Under the pieces are notes generated by a model. It worked only from the letters and a program-made list of their open reading frames with translations, was not told where the DNA came from and did no database searches. A stretch of DNA of 32,450 nucleotides. Source: a virus. The position numbers and the translations under genes were made by a program. The stretch is from positions 1 through 32,450 of the IMG/VR virus record IMGVR_UViG_3300008120_000302. One strand, written 5' to 3'. Positions 15,368 to 23,300 of the stretch are shown piece by piece (position 1 is the first letter of the stretch; each line of letters starts with the position of its first letter).

Positions 15368-18300
15368 TGGCAACGATCCTCAACACTCAGGGGCAGTTGG
15401 TTGATCTGACAACCGGAGAGGTTGTTGGCCGCGCCGAGGGCGCCCCGACTGCCGTTAATCCTCTCAAGGCAGGGGCCCCTGAGCAAGTCACAGAGGGTGC
15501 GGACAAAGTCAAAGGGCTGATCAACAACGCCTCTTGGGGCTTCAACTCGGCCCTGTTCTCCTTGCCCGATGCTGCTCAGCGGATCATTGGCAAAGGCCTG
15601 GGCCTCAATGAGGATCAGGTCTTTCAGTTCGCCAAGTTCTTCAATCGCGGTGAGGTAGCGCCCAAGAACTCTGGTGAGCGCTACGCCCGTGCGATTGCAG
15701 GGGGCGTTGCTGGTGGCCTGCCCTTCACCGGCATCCTGGGGGCCTCTGCTGCCTTGCGTCCTGCAATCGCTGCTGCCACCCCTGCTACAACGGTGATGCG
15801 GGGGGTGACCAAGGATGCGATGGACATGATCGCAAGGAGCCCAAAGAGCGCCCTGGCCATGGATGTGGCCTTTGGTGCTGGTTGGGAGGGGCTGCGTCAG
15901 GCCGTTGAAGAGAATGTGTCCGATGACCAGCCATCGAAGGTCTGGCTCAAGGAACTGCTGCCGACAGCCGCGTTTGTGGGCGTTCCCCTGGCCCTGTCTG
16001 GCGGCTTCTCAGCGGCCAGCAAGCTGGCCAACATGAGCCCCACGGTCCAGGGCGCACGGTTTGTGAAGGGCCAGCTTGGCGCTCCCGATTTGGGTGACGT
16101 AGAAAAGGATGTGCTGTCCTCGGCCCCAGGCTTCTGGAAGCTGCCTGTGGTCAAGGTAGTCCCTAACATGCTGATCAAAAACGCCGAGCGCAAGCTGTCT
16201 CAGGTGTTTGGTCCGATTGCCGAGAGCAAGGAAGCACAAGAGGCGTTGAAGGCCCTCGAAGTGGCCTTGGCCGACCCTCGTTTCGCGCAGGCAGGTTTCG
16301 TGTTTGATGCTGCTGAGAAGACGATGTACACGCCCCTGGTGCAGGAAAAGCTCAAGCTCTTGCAGCAGCTTGGGCCCAAGGATCTGGAGTCGGTCAAAGA
16401 GCGCATCAATCAGAACCAGACCGCCCTCAGTAGCCTGTTCAGCAATCTTGCTCCGCAGGCCCGTCAGCCTGTAATGGATGCCTTCCAAGCGGCCCAGGCT
16501 GATCGTCAAGCGTTCTTTGAGAACCTGCTGCGCCAGAAGAAGGACATGACGGAGGCGGAGATTCTTGCGGTGTCCGAGCGCCTCGGACCACAGAACATCG
16601 ACATGCTCAATGATGAGCTTCGCGGTGTGATCAAAAGTAGCATGGAGATGGACAACAAGATGCGGCAGAACGTCCTGTCTCGCATCGGCCTGAAGCAGGC
16701 CACTGCCCCTGACGGAACTGCGCTGCCCACTCGGGAACAGGGCAAGTCCTTGTTTGAGTCTCGGGACATGGAGGGAGCAGCGCTGTCGCTGATCTCCAAG
16801 TACAGCCCAGAGCGCCCGTCGATGCGAATGGCCATGCCCGAGCCTGTGCGGTTGATCGACAACTTTGTGCAGGGCCAGATTCGTCAGCGTGAGCGGCTTG
16901 AGCGCACATCACTCCAAAGCCTGACTGACGATGCAATTGACAGCCAGATTTCTACCATGGGCGAGGCGTTTAAGGACCCTGCGATCCTCAAAGCGCTGCG
17001 CTCTTCGGTGCATGCTCTTGTTCGTGGTGATAAGCCCAAGGGCGGGCGCCGCGCTCCGGGGCTCGCGGAACTTGCGCCTTCCCCCGATGCACAGGGAAAC
17101 ATCTCTATCCCGGCGCTGATCCCTGGTCGCAAGATCGTGATCAATCCACAGCAGATCCGTGAGGACGCTGCCCGGATTGCAGAGGCCAACACCAAGATTG
17201 ACATCAACATACCGGAGGCACTGGACTACCTGACCGCCGCCCAACGGTTCCGCAATGATGCCCTGACATCCTATAACGCGGCCATGAAAAATGGCCGTGT
17301 GCGCCAGACCGATGCGCAGCGCATTCTGGACACGGGCAATGCCGTGTTCAGGGATGTTGAAAACCTTATTCTTACCAACACGCCACGGCTTAAGGGCGAG
17401 TACGAAGCGCTGAAGGTCATGATCGATGACTACAAGCAGGTGTATGACCGGAGTCTGCCGCTGCTCATGACGCAGACTAAGAAGGGGGGCATGGAGTACC
17501 TGCTGCCCAACGAAGACCTGATGCGAAACGCCTTCAAGACGGCGGAGAACCTGCGCGATGTTTCCGTGATCTTGGGCAACGATCCACAGTCCCAGAAGCT
17601 GCTGCTCAACGGCACTGTTGATTGGCTGCGAACCAAGGGCGTGGTCAACGACAGCGGGGTTGTTGATCCGAAGAAGATTCGTAGTGTCTTGGACAAGAAC
17701 CGAAACATCGTTGAAGCGCTGCCAGAGACCATCAGGGTCAAGCTCAACGACGAAGTCGCGCTGGCCGACGACTACGTCAAGCGCCTGGGCGAGATTGACA
17801 AGCGCGTGGTCGCTGCCCAGGACAACGAGCTTGATCGCCTGCTGGGCAAAGCTATCCGCCCGGAGGCCGATGCCCGCATGATCTTGTCGGATGCGCTGCG
17901 CGATCCGGCGGTCATGCGCAAGTTGGTGGACGTTGTCGGCAAGGACCCAGAGATGCTGTCTTCTCTGCGCCGGTCCGTGTATGACATAGCTACAGAAGGG
18001 GCACAGGGCGGCGGAGCCCTGAAGTCGTTCCTTGACGGCAATGAGAAGTCGCTCAAAGTCCTGTTCGATGGGACCACCCACCTTCAAGACCTTAAGACCT
18101 TGGCTGACCTGCAGCGCAGGGTCAATGCTTTTGCAAGCGTTACGGGCCAGATCCCTGCCTTTGAGTCGCTCGATCAATCGCTCAAGCGCGTCTTCGGCTT
18201 CGGCATCCAGTTCGGCACGACCACGCTGCGTGAAGCGATGGTGGGCCGCATCTCTCCCGAGACGGGCGCCTTGGCCCTGATGGTCCGGATGACCGGCAGC

Positions 18301-18780
18301 TTGGAAAACGAGTTGTACAAGCGCCTGTTCACCAAGGCCCTGGAGAGCGAAGAGTTTGCCAAGAGCATCACCCACATTGGCACTGCCAAGGAGGGCGAGC
18401 GTGCCCTCAAAAACCTGCAGGAGATCGGTGTTTCCAAAGGCATGGCCCTCGGCCCTTCTGCCGTGACAGAGGCCGCACGCCGGGGCATCCAGCAAAAGGC
18501 CACCGAGACGGCACAGCAGGGCCAAGAGGCTCCTGTCGCAGGGATGGAGGGGTTGCCTATTGTTCCCCGTGAAACAGCCTCCTCGATGCTGCGTAATCTG
18601 CCTCCTGCACCGCCCACAAGGGGCGTGAGCTTCAACCCTCGCTTGCCCACACGGCCTCCGGCGCCGCAAGGAGGCGGGTCAAGTCAGGTGCCCCTGATGT
18701 ATCCCGCCATGTTCCCCAACGATCCGATCAGTGGCTTGCTTCAGCAACGACAGGCCGCGATCCAAGGACCACAGCAATAA
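15367..18780 (+). CDS. Giant virion-type protein 4 (1137 aa), likely DNA-ejection component
   Basis: The longest gene in the window and the last of the four giant late genes. The first 240 residues contain hydrophobic Gly/Ala segments (for example residues 115-140 and 195-215) that could be membrane-active. Residues 260-1000 are overwhelmingly helical and charged, as in the large core proteins of T7-like phages. The tail is Pro-rich and ends with VPLMYPAMFPNDPISGLLQQRQ, a recognisable ending of this protein class. I see no transglycosylase or protease active-site motif. It overlaps the previous stop (TAATG) with GAGGG upstream. Function is inferred from order and size. Confidence 0.65.
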   Translation: MATILNTQGQLVDLTTGEVVGRAEGAPTAVNPLKAGAPEQVTEGADKVKGLINNASWGFNSALFSLPDAAQRIIGKGLGLNEDQVFQFAKFFNRGEVAPKNSGERYARAIAGGVAGGLPFTGILGASAALRPAIAAATPATTVMRGVTKDAMDMIARSPKSALAMDVAFGAGWEGLRQAVEENVSDDQPSKVWLKELLPTAAFVGVPLALSGGFSAASKLANMSPTVQGARFVKGQLGAPDLGDVEKDVLSSAPGFWKLPVVKVVPNMLIKNAERKLSQVFGPIAESKEAQEALKALEVALADPRFAQAGFVFDAAEKTMYTPLVQEKLKLLQQLGPKDLESVKERINQNQTALSSLFSNLAPQARQPVMDAFQAAQADRQAFFENLLRQKKDMTEAEILAVSERLGPQNIDMLNDELRGVIKSSMEMDNKMRQNVLSRIGLKQATAPDGTALPTREQGKSLFESRDMEGAALSLISKYSPERPSMRMAMPEPVRLIDNFVQGQIRQRERLERTSLQSLTDDAIDSQISTMGEAFKDPAILKALRSSVHALVRGDKPKGGRRAPGLAELAPSPDAQGNISIPALIPGRKIVINPQQIREDAARIAEANTKIDINIPEALDYLTAAQRFRNDALTSYNAAMKNGRVRQTDAQRILDTGNAVFRDVENLILTNTPRLKGEYEALKVMIDDYKQVYDRSLPLLMTQTKKGGMEYLLPNEDLMRNAFKTAENLRDVSVILGNDPQSQKLLLNGTVDWLRTKGVVNDSGVVDPKKIRSVLDKNRNIVEALPETIRVKLNDEVALADDYVKRLGEIDKRVVAAQDNELDRLLGKAIRPEADARMILSDALRDPAVMRKLVDVVGKDPEMLSSLRRSVYDIATEGAQGGGALKSFLDGNEKSLKVLFDGTTHLQDLKTLADLQRRVNAFASVTGQIPAFESLDQSLKRVFGFGIQFGTTTLREAMVGRISPETGALALMVRMTGSLENELYKRLFTKALESEEFAKSITHIGTAKEGERALKNLQEIGVSKGMALGPSAVTEAARRGIQQKATETAQQGQEAPVAGMEGLPIVPRETASSMLRNLPPAPPTRGVSFNPRLPTRPPAPQGGGSSQVPLMYPAMFPNDPISGLLQQRQAAIQGPQQ

Positions 18781-18791
18781 CGGAGTAAATC

Positions 18792-19166
18792 ATGGAGATG
18801 GTCGGACGATTGATCGGCACGATGTTCCTGGCCCGGGAGTACGCTCACCGGGCCCACTTGCGTGTCACAGGCGCAGGCAGCTTTTCCAAGCACTCCGCTT
18901 TGGGCGAGTTCTACACATCCATCATTGATCAGGCCGATGCGATCACTGAGGCGTATCAGGGGCGACACGACACCATCATCGAAATCCCCTATCTGCCGAT
19001 GATTGATGAAGAGGACCCGGCCAAGGCTCTTGAGAGCCTGATGGACGACATCGAGAAGCTGCGCTATGACGCAGTGGACAAGAAAGACACCCCGATTCAA
19101 AATCTTATTGACGGGGCAGTTGAGACCTTCCTGAGCACCCTCTACAAACTTCGAAAGCTGAGGTAA
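18792..19166 (+). CDS. Dps-like mini-ferritin (ferroxidase-type four-helix protein)
   Basis: A 124-residue helical protein. His22, His34, Asp49 and Glu53 reproduce exactly the spacing (12, 15 and 4) of the Dps ferroxidase ligands His51, His63, Asp78 and Glu82 of E. coli Dps. The surrounding pattern HLRVTGAGSFSKHSALGEFY also parallels the Dps HWNVRG...H segment. Helices are expected at about 2-24, 33-58, 77-97 and 101-122, a ferritin-like bundle, but it is shorter than usual Dps (about 160). Dps proteins oxidise Fe(II) and can coat DNA; either activity here is inference. It is the second-last gene of the late operon, with GGAG before ATG 18792. Similar small proteins in phages are mostly labelled hypothetical. 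Confidence 0.65.
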   Translation: MEMVGRLIGTMFLAREYAHRAHLRVTGAGSFSKHSALGEFYTSIIDQADAITEAYQGRHDTIIEIPYLPMIDEEDPAKALESLMDDIEKLRYDAVDKKDTPIQNLIDGAVETFLSTLYKLRKLR

Positions 19167-19168
19167 TT

Positions 19169-19333
19169 ATGATGAAAAAACCAGTGTGGGATAAAGCACG
19201 GCCCAAGGACCTTGGGCCTCCGGAGAAGTTGAGTTCAGGTAAAAAAGCCGCTGCAAAAGCAGCGGCCAAGAAGGCGGGGCGTCCGTACCCTAACCTGATC
19301 GACAACATGCGTGCCGCAAAAGGCAAAAAGTAA
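19169..19333 (+). CDS. Small basic conserved phage protein (54 aa)
   Basis: A 54-residue, Lys/Ala-rich protein reading MMKKPVWDKARPKDLGPPEK, then a KKAAAKAAAKKAGRPYPNLIDNM segment and a Lys-rich end. The GRPYPNLIDNMRAAK block resembles a small protein often found at the end of late operons in podovirus-like phages. The stop of the mini-ferritin gene is only two bases upstream, so it is co-translated. The strong positive charge would allow nucleic-acid binding, but no function is established. The second ATG (19172) could also be the start. Confidence 0.7.
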   Translation: MMKKPVWDKARPKDLGPPEKLSSGKKAAAKAAAKKAGRPYPNLIDNMRAAKGKK

Positions 19334-19359
19334 CGGTTGCAGTTGCCATCTCGTCTTCC

Positions 19360-20097
19360 TCAGGAGGCTTCTCCACCTCCACCGATGGCACTTTGGCCAG
19401 GAGCTTCTTGCTCCTGGCCTCTTTTTTGGTACTGCTCCACGCGGCGCCACCACTGATCCTTGTAGCCGTCGAACTCCCGGCCAGCGGTGACGAACTCCTG
19501 CGGCTCGCCACCCTGGCTCATCATCATGATCACCCCCTGATCAATGCTGGTCCCATGCACCTTGTCATGGGCCACGGCATACGCCGCCAGTTGCAGGAAG
19601 TAGTCCTCGATCCACTCGCGCCGCTTGGGCTTGTTGGTCTGCTTGAAGTCCATGATGCTGGGCTTCTTCTTGTAGATGCCAACGCAATCTGAAGTACCTG
19701 CGTAGGTGTTGGGGACGTACAGCGATACCTCCGCGCCCCAGACCTCATCGACATGCGGGAAGAAGTGCTCGATAAGTTGATGGCCCATGCGGTAGCCCTT
19801 GACATGCAGCCATGTGCGGGGCACCTCCAGAGGGCGATTGAGCAGCAGCCGCTCTATGACGTTGTGCATGTGCGTGCCCACGGTGGCCGAATCGTTGCGG
19901 ATGCGCTCTGCTTCGTCTTTGCCCACGCGGTCTTCCCAGTCCTTGAGGTGACTCTTGTCCTTCGTCGCATCAAGGATGGTGGTCACTGACGGCATGGGGA
20001 TGTCATCCATGTCGGCCCGATAAACACGGCCCGAGGACCTGTCCAAACGCTCCAATCGCTTGTAGACGTACTTGCTGCGAAACGGCACCAGCATCAT
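19360..20097 (-). CDS. PD-(D/E)XK nuclease, RecB/Cas4-like exonuclease family
   Basis: A 245-residue nuclease. The motifs in order are GTHMHNVIE (His78), Glu123 in EVSLYV, Asp137 in GTSDCVG, DFKQTNK (Asp150, Lys152) and the QLAAY helix (Gln169). Together these are the full active-site set of RecB/Cas4-type PD-(D/E)XK enzymes, which use divalent metal to cut DNA. The start ATG overlaps the stop of the helicase gene (ATGA) with AAGGAG upstream, so the two are coupled and probably act together in DNA end processing or recombination. The last about 20 residues (from KRGQEQEAPGQ) are encoded by the terminator hairpin of the opposing operon and are probably not functionally constrained as protein. 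Confidence 0.85.
   Translation of the reverse strand: MMLVPFRSKYVYKRLERLDRSSGRVYRADMDDIPMPSVTTILDATKDKSHLKDWEDRVGKDEAERIRNDSATVGTHMHNVIERLLLNRPLEVPRTWLHVKGYRMGHQLIEHFFPHVDEVWGAEVSLYVPNTYAGTSDCVGIYKKKPSIMDFKQTNKPKRREWIEDYFLQLAAYAVAHDKVHGTSIDQGVIMMMSQGGEPQEFVTAGREFDGYKDQWWRRVEQYQKRGQEQEAPGQSAIGGGGEAS
19395..19427 (+). terminator. Rho-independent terminator of the late operon
   Basis: A perfect 10-bp GC-rich stem (GGCCAGGAGC / GCTCCTGGCC) with a five-base loop TTCTT is followed by TCTTTTTT. It acts on + strand transcripts and lies about 60 bases after the last late gene, inside the antisense coding end of the nuclease gene. There is no U-run in the other direction. Confidence 0.9.
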
Positions 20098-21545
20098 TTA
20101 ATCCACTCCTTGAGTTCTTCGCCCAGCACCTGCGAGGCGATGTTGATCTTGTTGCGCAGAGCCTTGACGATGTGCTCGTCCACCGTGCCCGGGCAGATGA
20201 AATCGATGTAGGTCACCTTGTTAGTCTGGCCGATGCGGTGTGCTCGGTCCTCACTTTGCAGGCGGACCTCAAGGTCGAAATTGTTGCTGTAGTAGATCAC
20301 GGTGTGTGCGGCAGTCAGGGTCAAACCATATCCCCCTGTGCGGGGGTTTCCAACGAAAAAACGCAGTGGGCTGTTTGGGTCTTGGAACTGCTCGACGATG
20401 CGCTGCCGGTCCTCCGCCTCAGTGTCCCCGTAGTAGGTGGCCACGGTGGTCATGCCGTACTCTTCTGCCAGGGCGTTCTTGATGTTCTCGATGTCTCGCC
20501 GGTAGTTGGCCCAGATGATGATCTTGCCGTTGCACTCCTCGACGGTGGACAGTAGCTCCTTGACGCGGTTGTTGGGCAGGTCTTCTTGCCTGCCATCGTC
20601 GAACTTCACATGGCCGCAGACGATCTGATGCAGGCGCATGATCTGCGTGAGCGCATTGTTGGTGGACATCAGGTTGCCATCGATAAGCGTGAGCGCCATC
20701 AGCTTCATCTGGTCATACGCCTTGCGCTGCTCAGTGGTCAACTCAATGTCGCGGCGCGTGAACACCTTCTCTGGCAGGTCTAGGCACTCTTCCTTGGTGA
20801 CCCGGAAACTGAAGTCGTTGAGCTTGCCCTGTAGCTCATCGAGGTGGCGATAGCCCACGATCTGCTTGAACGTGTGCGTGGCCATCTTGCGCTCGACCAG
20901 CACAGCGTAGCGGGCCTGGAAGGCGTAGAAGCTGTCGTAGCCGAGGAAGTTGTTGGACAGGAAGGAGCACTGGCTGAACAGGTCCAGCGGGCTCTTGGTC
21001 ACTGGCGAGCCCGTAGCGATGCGCCGGTAGCTGGCATCCTTGCCTACCTTGACGATGTTGGCTGTGCGCTTGGCCTTGGGCGTCTTGATGGTGGTGCTCT
21101 CGTCGATGGCCATGTAAGACCGGGTCACCCGCAAGAAGGTGCGAGCGTACATCACCCCCTTGTCCGTGCTGAACGCCTCGATGTTCATGACCAAGATGCG
21201 CAGCGTGTCCACTGCGTTGAGCATCCTGTCCATCTCCTCGCGCTCGGCCCTGCGCGGTGACGGGGACCAGCATGCGATGGTGTAGGGTATATGCTCAGGC
21301 ATGTGTTCTGGTATTTGCCCGGTGTACCAGTTACGATAGACGCCCTTCGGAGCAACGACCAGCATGGAGTTGATCTTGCCCCTGTCGTAGAGCATGGCAG
21401 CATTGTTGATGAGCATGAAGCTCTTGCCAGTGCCCATGTCTGCGAACAGAGCAACGGCGGGGTCCTCCCAGAACCGCTGCAGATACGCAGCTTGATGCAG
21501 GTACGGCTTGTTCTTGAAGGGGTACTTTTCGAGAAAATAGTTCAT
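20094..21545 (-). CDS. SNF2-type superfamily 2 helicase / ATPase
   Basis: A 483-residue ATP-dependent DNA translocase. Walker A is ADMGTGKS (residues 35-42), motif II is DEST (148-151) in place of DEAH/DEAD, a TGSPVTKSP motif III follows, and the C-terminal RecA domain carries GYGLTLTAAHTVIYYSNNFDLEVRLQSEDRAHRIGQ, the SNF2 motif V/VI signature. I start it at ATG 21545 (MNYFLEKYPF), which has AGGAAG upstream; the open frame extends further but through the promoter region and reads unnaturally. It is translationally coupled to the following nuclease. A role in replication-fork remodelling or recombination with that nuclease is inferred. Confidence 0.9.
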   Translation of the reverse strand: MNYFLEKYPFKNKPYLHQAAYLQRFWEDPAVALFADMGTGKSFMLINNAAMLYDRGKINSMLVVAPKGVYRNWYTGQIPEHMPEHIPYTIACWSPSPRRAEREEMDRMLNAVDTLRILVMNIEAFSTDKGVMYARTFLRVTRSYMAIDESTTIKTPKAKRTANIVKVGKDASYRRIATGSPVTKSPLDLFSQCSFLSNNFLGYDSFYAFQARYAVLVERKMATHTFKQIVGYRHLDELQGKLNDFSFRVTKEECLDLPEKVFTRRDIELTTEQRKAYDQMKLMALTLIDGNLMSTNNALTQIMRLHQIVCGHVKFDDGRQEDLPNNRVKELLSTVEECNGKIIIWANYRRDIENIKNALAEEYGMTTVATYYGDTEAEDRQRIVEQFQDPNSPLRFFVGNPRTGGYGLTLTAAHTVIYYSNNFDLEVRLQSEDRAHRIGQTNKVTYIDFICPGTVDEHIVKALRNKINIASQVLGEELKEWIK

Positions 21546-21572
21546 GTCTTTCTTCCTTTCTGTGCGAGGGGG

Positions 21573-21600
21573 TTGACAGCCTCGGAAAGTAGTGTACACT
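21573..21600 (+). promoter_or_regulatory. Sigma-70-type promoter of the replication operon
   Basis: A perfect -35 TTGACA (21573-21578), a 16-bp spacer and TACACT (21595-21600) lie 33 bases upstream of the first replication gene. The downstream flank (AAGCGCACGG) closely resembles that of the promoter at 29760-29787 on the other strand. The -10 hexamer matches the consensus at four of six positions. Confidence 0.7.
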
Positions 21601-21601
21601 A
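21590..21601. promoter_or_regulatory. 12-bp perfect palindrome over the -10 region (operator candidate)
   Basis: TAGTGTACACTA is its own reverse complement and covers the -10 element of the rightward promoter. Because of its symmetry it also offers TACACTA on the opposite strand, toward the SNF2 helicase gene, where a weaker -35-like TTCTCA occurs 16 bases upstream. It could be a repressor site or a shared bidirectional -10. Confidence 0.4.
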
Positions 21602-21632
21602 AGCGCACGGTTTGAGAAAGGAGAATGTAAAC

Positions 21633-21962
21633 ATGTCTACCGTATTCGTTGTGCAGGAGATGCCCAACCACGATATTTCCCAGGCAATGCGCTTTGGGGA
21701 CATCAAGGTTTTGCTGGCTCCCAATACACAGATTGCTTTCAGCACATTGCCCACTGTGCGCGTTCTACGGCGCAAGCTGCGGGACTACAAGGACGGCGAC
21801 AGCCTGCTCTTGACGGGTGACCCTGTGGCTATCGGCTTGGCCTGCTCGATAGCTGCCTTTTATAACTCTGGCCGCTACACCGCCTTGAAGTGGGATCGCC
21901 GCGAGCGGATGTACATCCCCGTCAAGATTGACATCACTGAGAATGGAGAAAGAGATGACTGA
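21633..21962 (+). CDS. Conserved small phage protein, first gene of the replication operon
   Basis: A 109-residue protein starting MSTVFVVQEMPNHDISQAMRFGDIKVLL. It is probably a small alpha/beta protein, with a DSLLLTGDPVAIGLACSIAAFYNSGRYTALKWDRRERMYIPV core. I chose ATG 21633 over the upstream TTG because AGGAG lies nine bases ahead and the N-terminus reads naturally. I recognise the pattern from other phages but know no function. As the first gene after a strong promoter, it should be expressed early with the replication proteins. Its end overlaps the next start by eight bases. Confidence 0.75.
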   Translation: MSTVFVVQEMPNHDISQAMRFGDIKVLLAPNTQIAFSTLPTVRVLRRKLRDYKDGDSLLLTGDPVAIGLACSIAAFYNSGRYTALKWDRRERMYIPVKIDITENGERDD

Positions 21963-22512
21963 CATCAACAACTTGTTTGAAGAAGACGCAGGTGCTCTGA
22001 CCGTCAAGAACGAGGACCTGTCCTCTGTGGGTGCCTTGGCCAAGCGTGCCAAGGAACTGGAAGCAGAGATCAAGGAGCTTGAGGACACCGTCGATGAGCG
22101 CAAGCAACAGCAGCGCAAACTGCTGGAGGAGACCATCCCTGCAATGCTGCAGGAGCTTGGCCTGTCCAAGTTTTCTATGCTCGATGGCAGCGAGATTACC
22201 GTCAAGCCCTTCTACAGCGCGTCCATCAAGGAAGAGAACCGCGCTGCAGCGTACGAGTGGCTGCGTGAGCACGGCTACGACGACATCATCAAGAACACCG
22301 TGTCCGTACGATTTGGTCGCAATGAGGACCAGTTGTGCGAGACCTTACTGAATCAACTGCGTGAGCAAAACTATCCTGTCGAGCAGGCGCAGAAGATCGA
22401 ACCCCAGACCCTGAAGGCCTGGGTTCGCGAGCAGGTGGAACGCGGAAGCGAGTTCCCCACCGAGCTTTTTGGCGTCTATGTCGGCCAGAAAGCCACCATC
22501 AAATCGGCATGA
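21955..22512 (+). CDS. Coiled-coil early protein of unknown function
   Basis: A 185-residue protein. Residues about 15-60 form a long charged coiled coil (LAKRAKELEAEIKELEDTVDERKQQQRKLLEE). A compact domain follows with FSMLDGSEITVKPFYSASI, a YEWLREHGYDDIIKNTVSVRFGR segment and a TLKAWVREQVERGSEFPTELFGVYVGQ ending; this block recurs in phage replication operons. ATG 21955 has GGAGAAAGAG directly upstream, and the gene ends in an ATGA overlap with the next frame. The coiled coil followed by a small domain recalls host-nuclease inhibitors such as Gam, but I see no convincing sequence match, so no function is assigned. Confidence 0.75.
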   Translation: MTDINNLFEEDAGALTVKNEDLSSVGALAKRAKELEAEIKELEDTVDERKQQQRKLLEETIPAMLQELGLSKFSMLDGSEITVKPFYSASIKEENRAAAYEWLREHGYDDIIKNTVSVRFGRNEDQLCETLLNQLREQNYPVEQAQKIEPQTLKAWVREQVERGSEFPTELFGVYVGQKATIKSA

Positions 22513-22529
22513 ACCAAGGACCATTAATC

Positions 22530-23297
22530 ATGAGCAAAAACGAAGTTGCAAAGAAGGAAGAGTACGCTGTTGCCCTCGGGGGTGACTTTGAGCAGGATGC
22601 CAACAATGGCTTTGATGGAATGGGGCAAGAAGACTTTGCCCTGCCGTTCCTCAAGCTGTTGACCAGCACCAGCCCAGAGATCGGTGAAGTCGATGGCGCC
22701 ATGCCCGGCTGCATCATGAACAGCGTGTCTGGCGAGATCCATGAAGGCAAGAAAGGCATCACGGTGATCCCGGTAGCCTATGTGCGTCAGTACATTGAGT
22801 GGGCACCACGCGGCTCTGGCAGCGGCGCTCCTCAGGCCATCTACCCTGCTACGTCCGACATCCTGACTCGCACGCACCGCGAGCCGGGCGACAACAAGGA
22901 CTACCTCGACAACGGCAACTACATCGAGAACACGGCCAATCACTACGTGATGGTCATCAACGACAGCGGCATTCCTGAGCCTGCACTGATCGTCATGAAG
23001 TCCACGCAACTCAAGAAGTCGCGCAAGTGGAACAGCATGATGATGAGCACCAAGCTCATGGGCAAGAATGGTCCGTACACGCCCCCGATGTACTCACACC
23101 TGTACCGTCTGACCACGCAGGCTGAGTCCAACGACAAGGGCAAGTGGTATGGCTGGGAGATCGAGAAGATCGGCCCCATCCAAGATATGAATCAGTATCA
23201 GGCGGCCAAGTCTTTCGCTACTCAAGTCAGCGCGGGCGAAGTCAAGGTCAAGCATGAAGGTGAAGGCTCCGTGGACAGCGGACCAGCGCCATTCTGA
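22530..23297 (+). CDS. Replication-operon protein, candidate ssDNA-binding protein
   Basis: A 255-residue protein with a block typical of phage replication operons (QEDFALPFLKLLTSTSPEIGEVDGAMPGCIMNSVSGE, about residues 32-70), a beta-rich middle (ITVIPVAYVRQYIEW, NHYVMVINDSG) and a flexible tail ending SVDSGPAPF. A disordered tail with a final Pro-Phe is how bacterial and phage SSBs contact partner proteins, though the acidic cluster here is weak. I prefer ATG 22530 (MSKNEVAKKEEY), with AAGGA about ten bases ahead. ATG 22509, overlapping the previous stop, would add seven residues. Its position just ahead of primase, helicase and polymerase fits an SSB role, which remains inference. Confidence 0.65.
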   Translation: MSKNEVAKKEEYAVALGGDFEQDANNGFDGMGQEDFALPFLKLLTSTSPEIGEVDGAMPGCIMNSVSGEIHEGKKGITVIPVAYVRQYIEWAPRGSGSGAPQAIYPATSDILTRTHREPGDNKDYLDNGNYIENTANHYVMVINDSGIPEPALIVMKSTQLKKSRKWNSMMMSTKLMGKNGPYTPPMYSHLYRLTTQAESNDKGKWYGWEIEKIGPIQDMNQYQAAKSFATQVSAGEVKVKHEGEGSVDSGPAPF

Positions 23298-23300
23298 TTT

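Noticed and set aside
16909-18669. 586-codon open frame on the minus strand
   Set aside because: It is the reverse shadow of the 1137-residue gene; no motif or start signal supports it.
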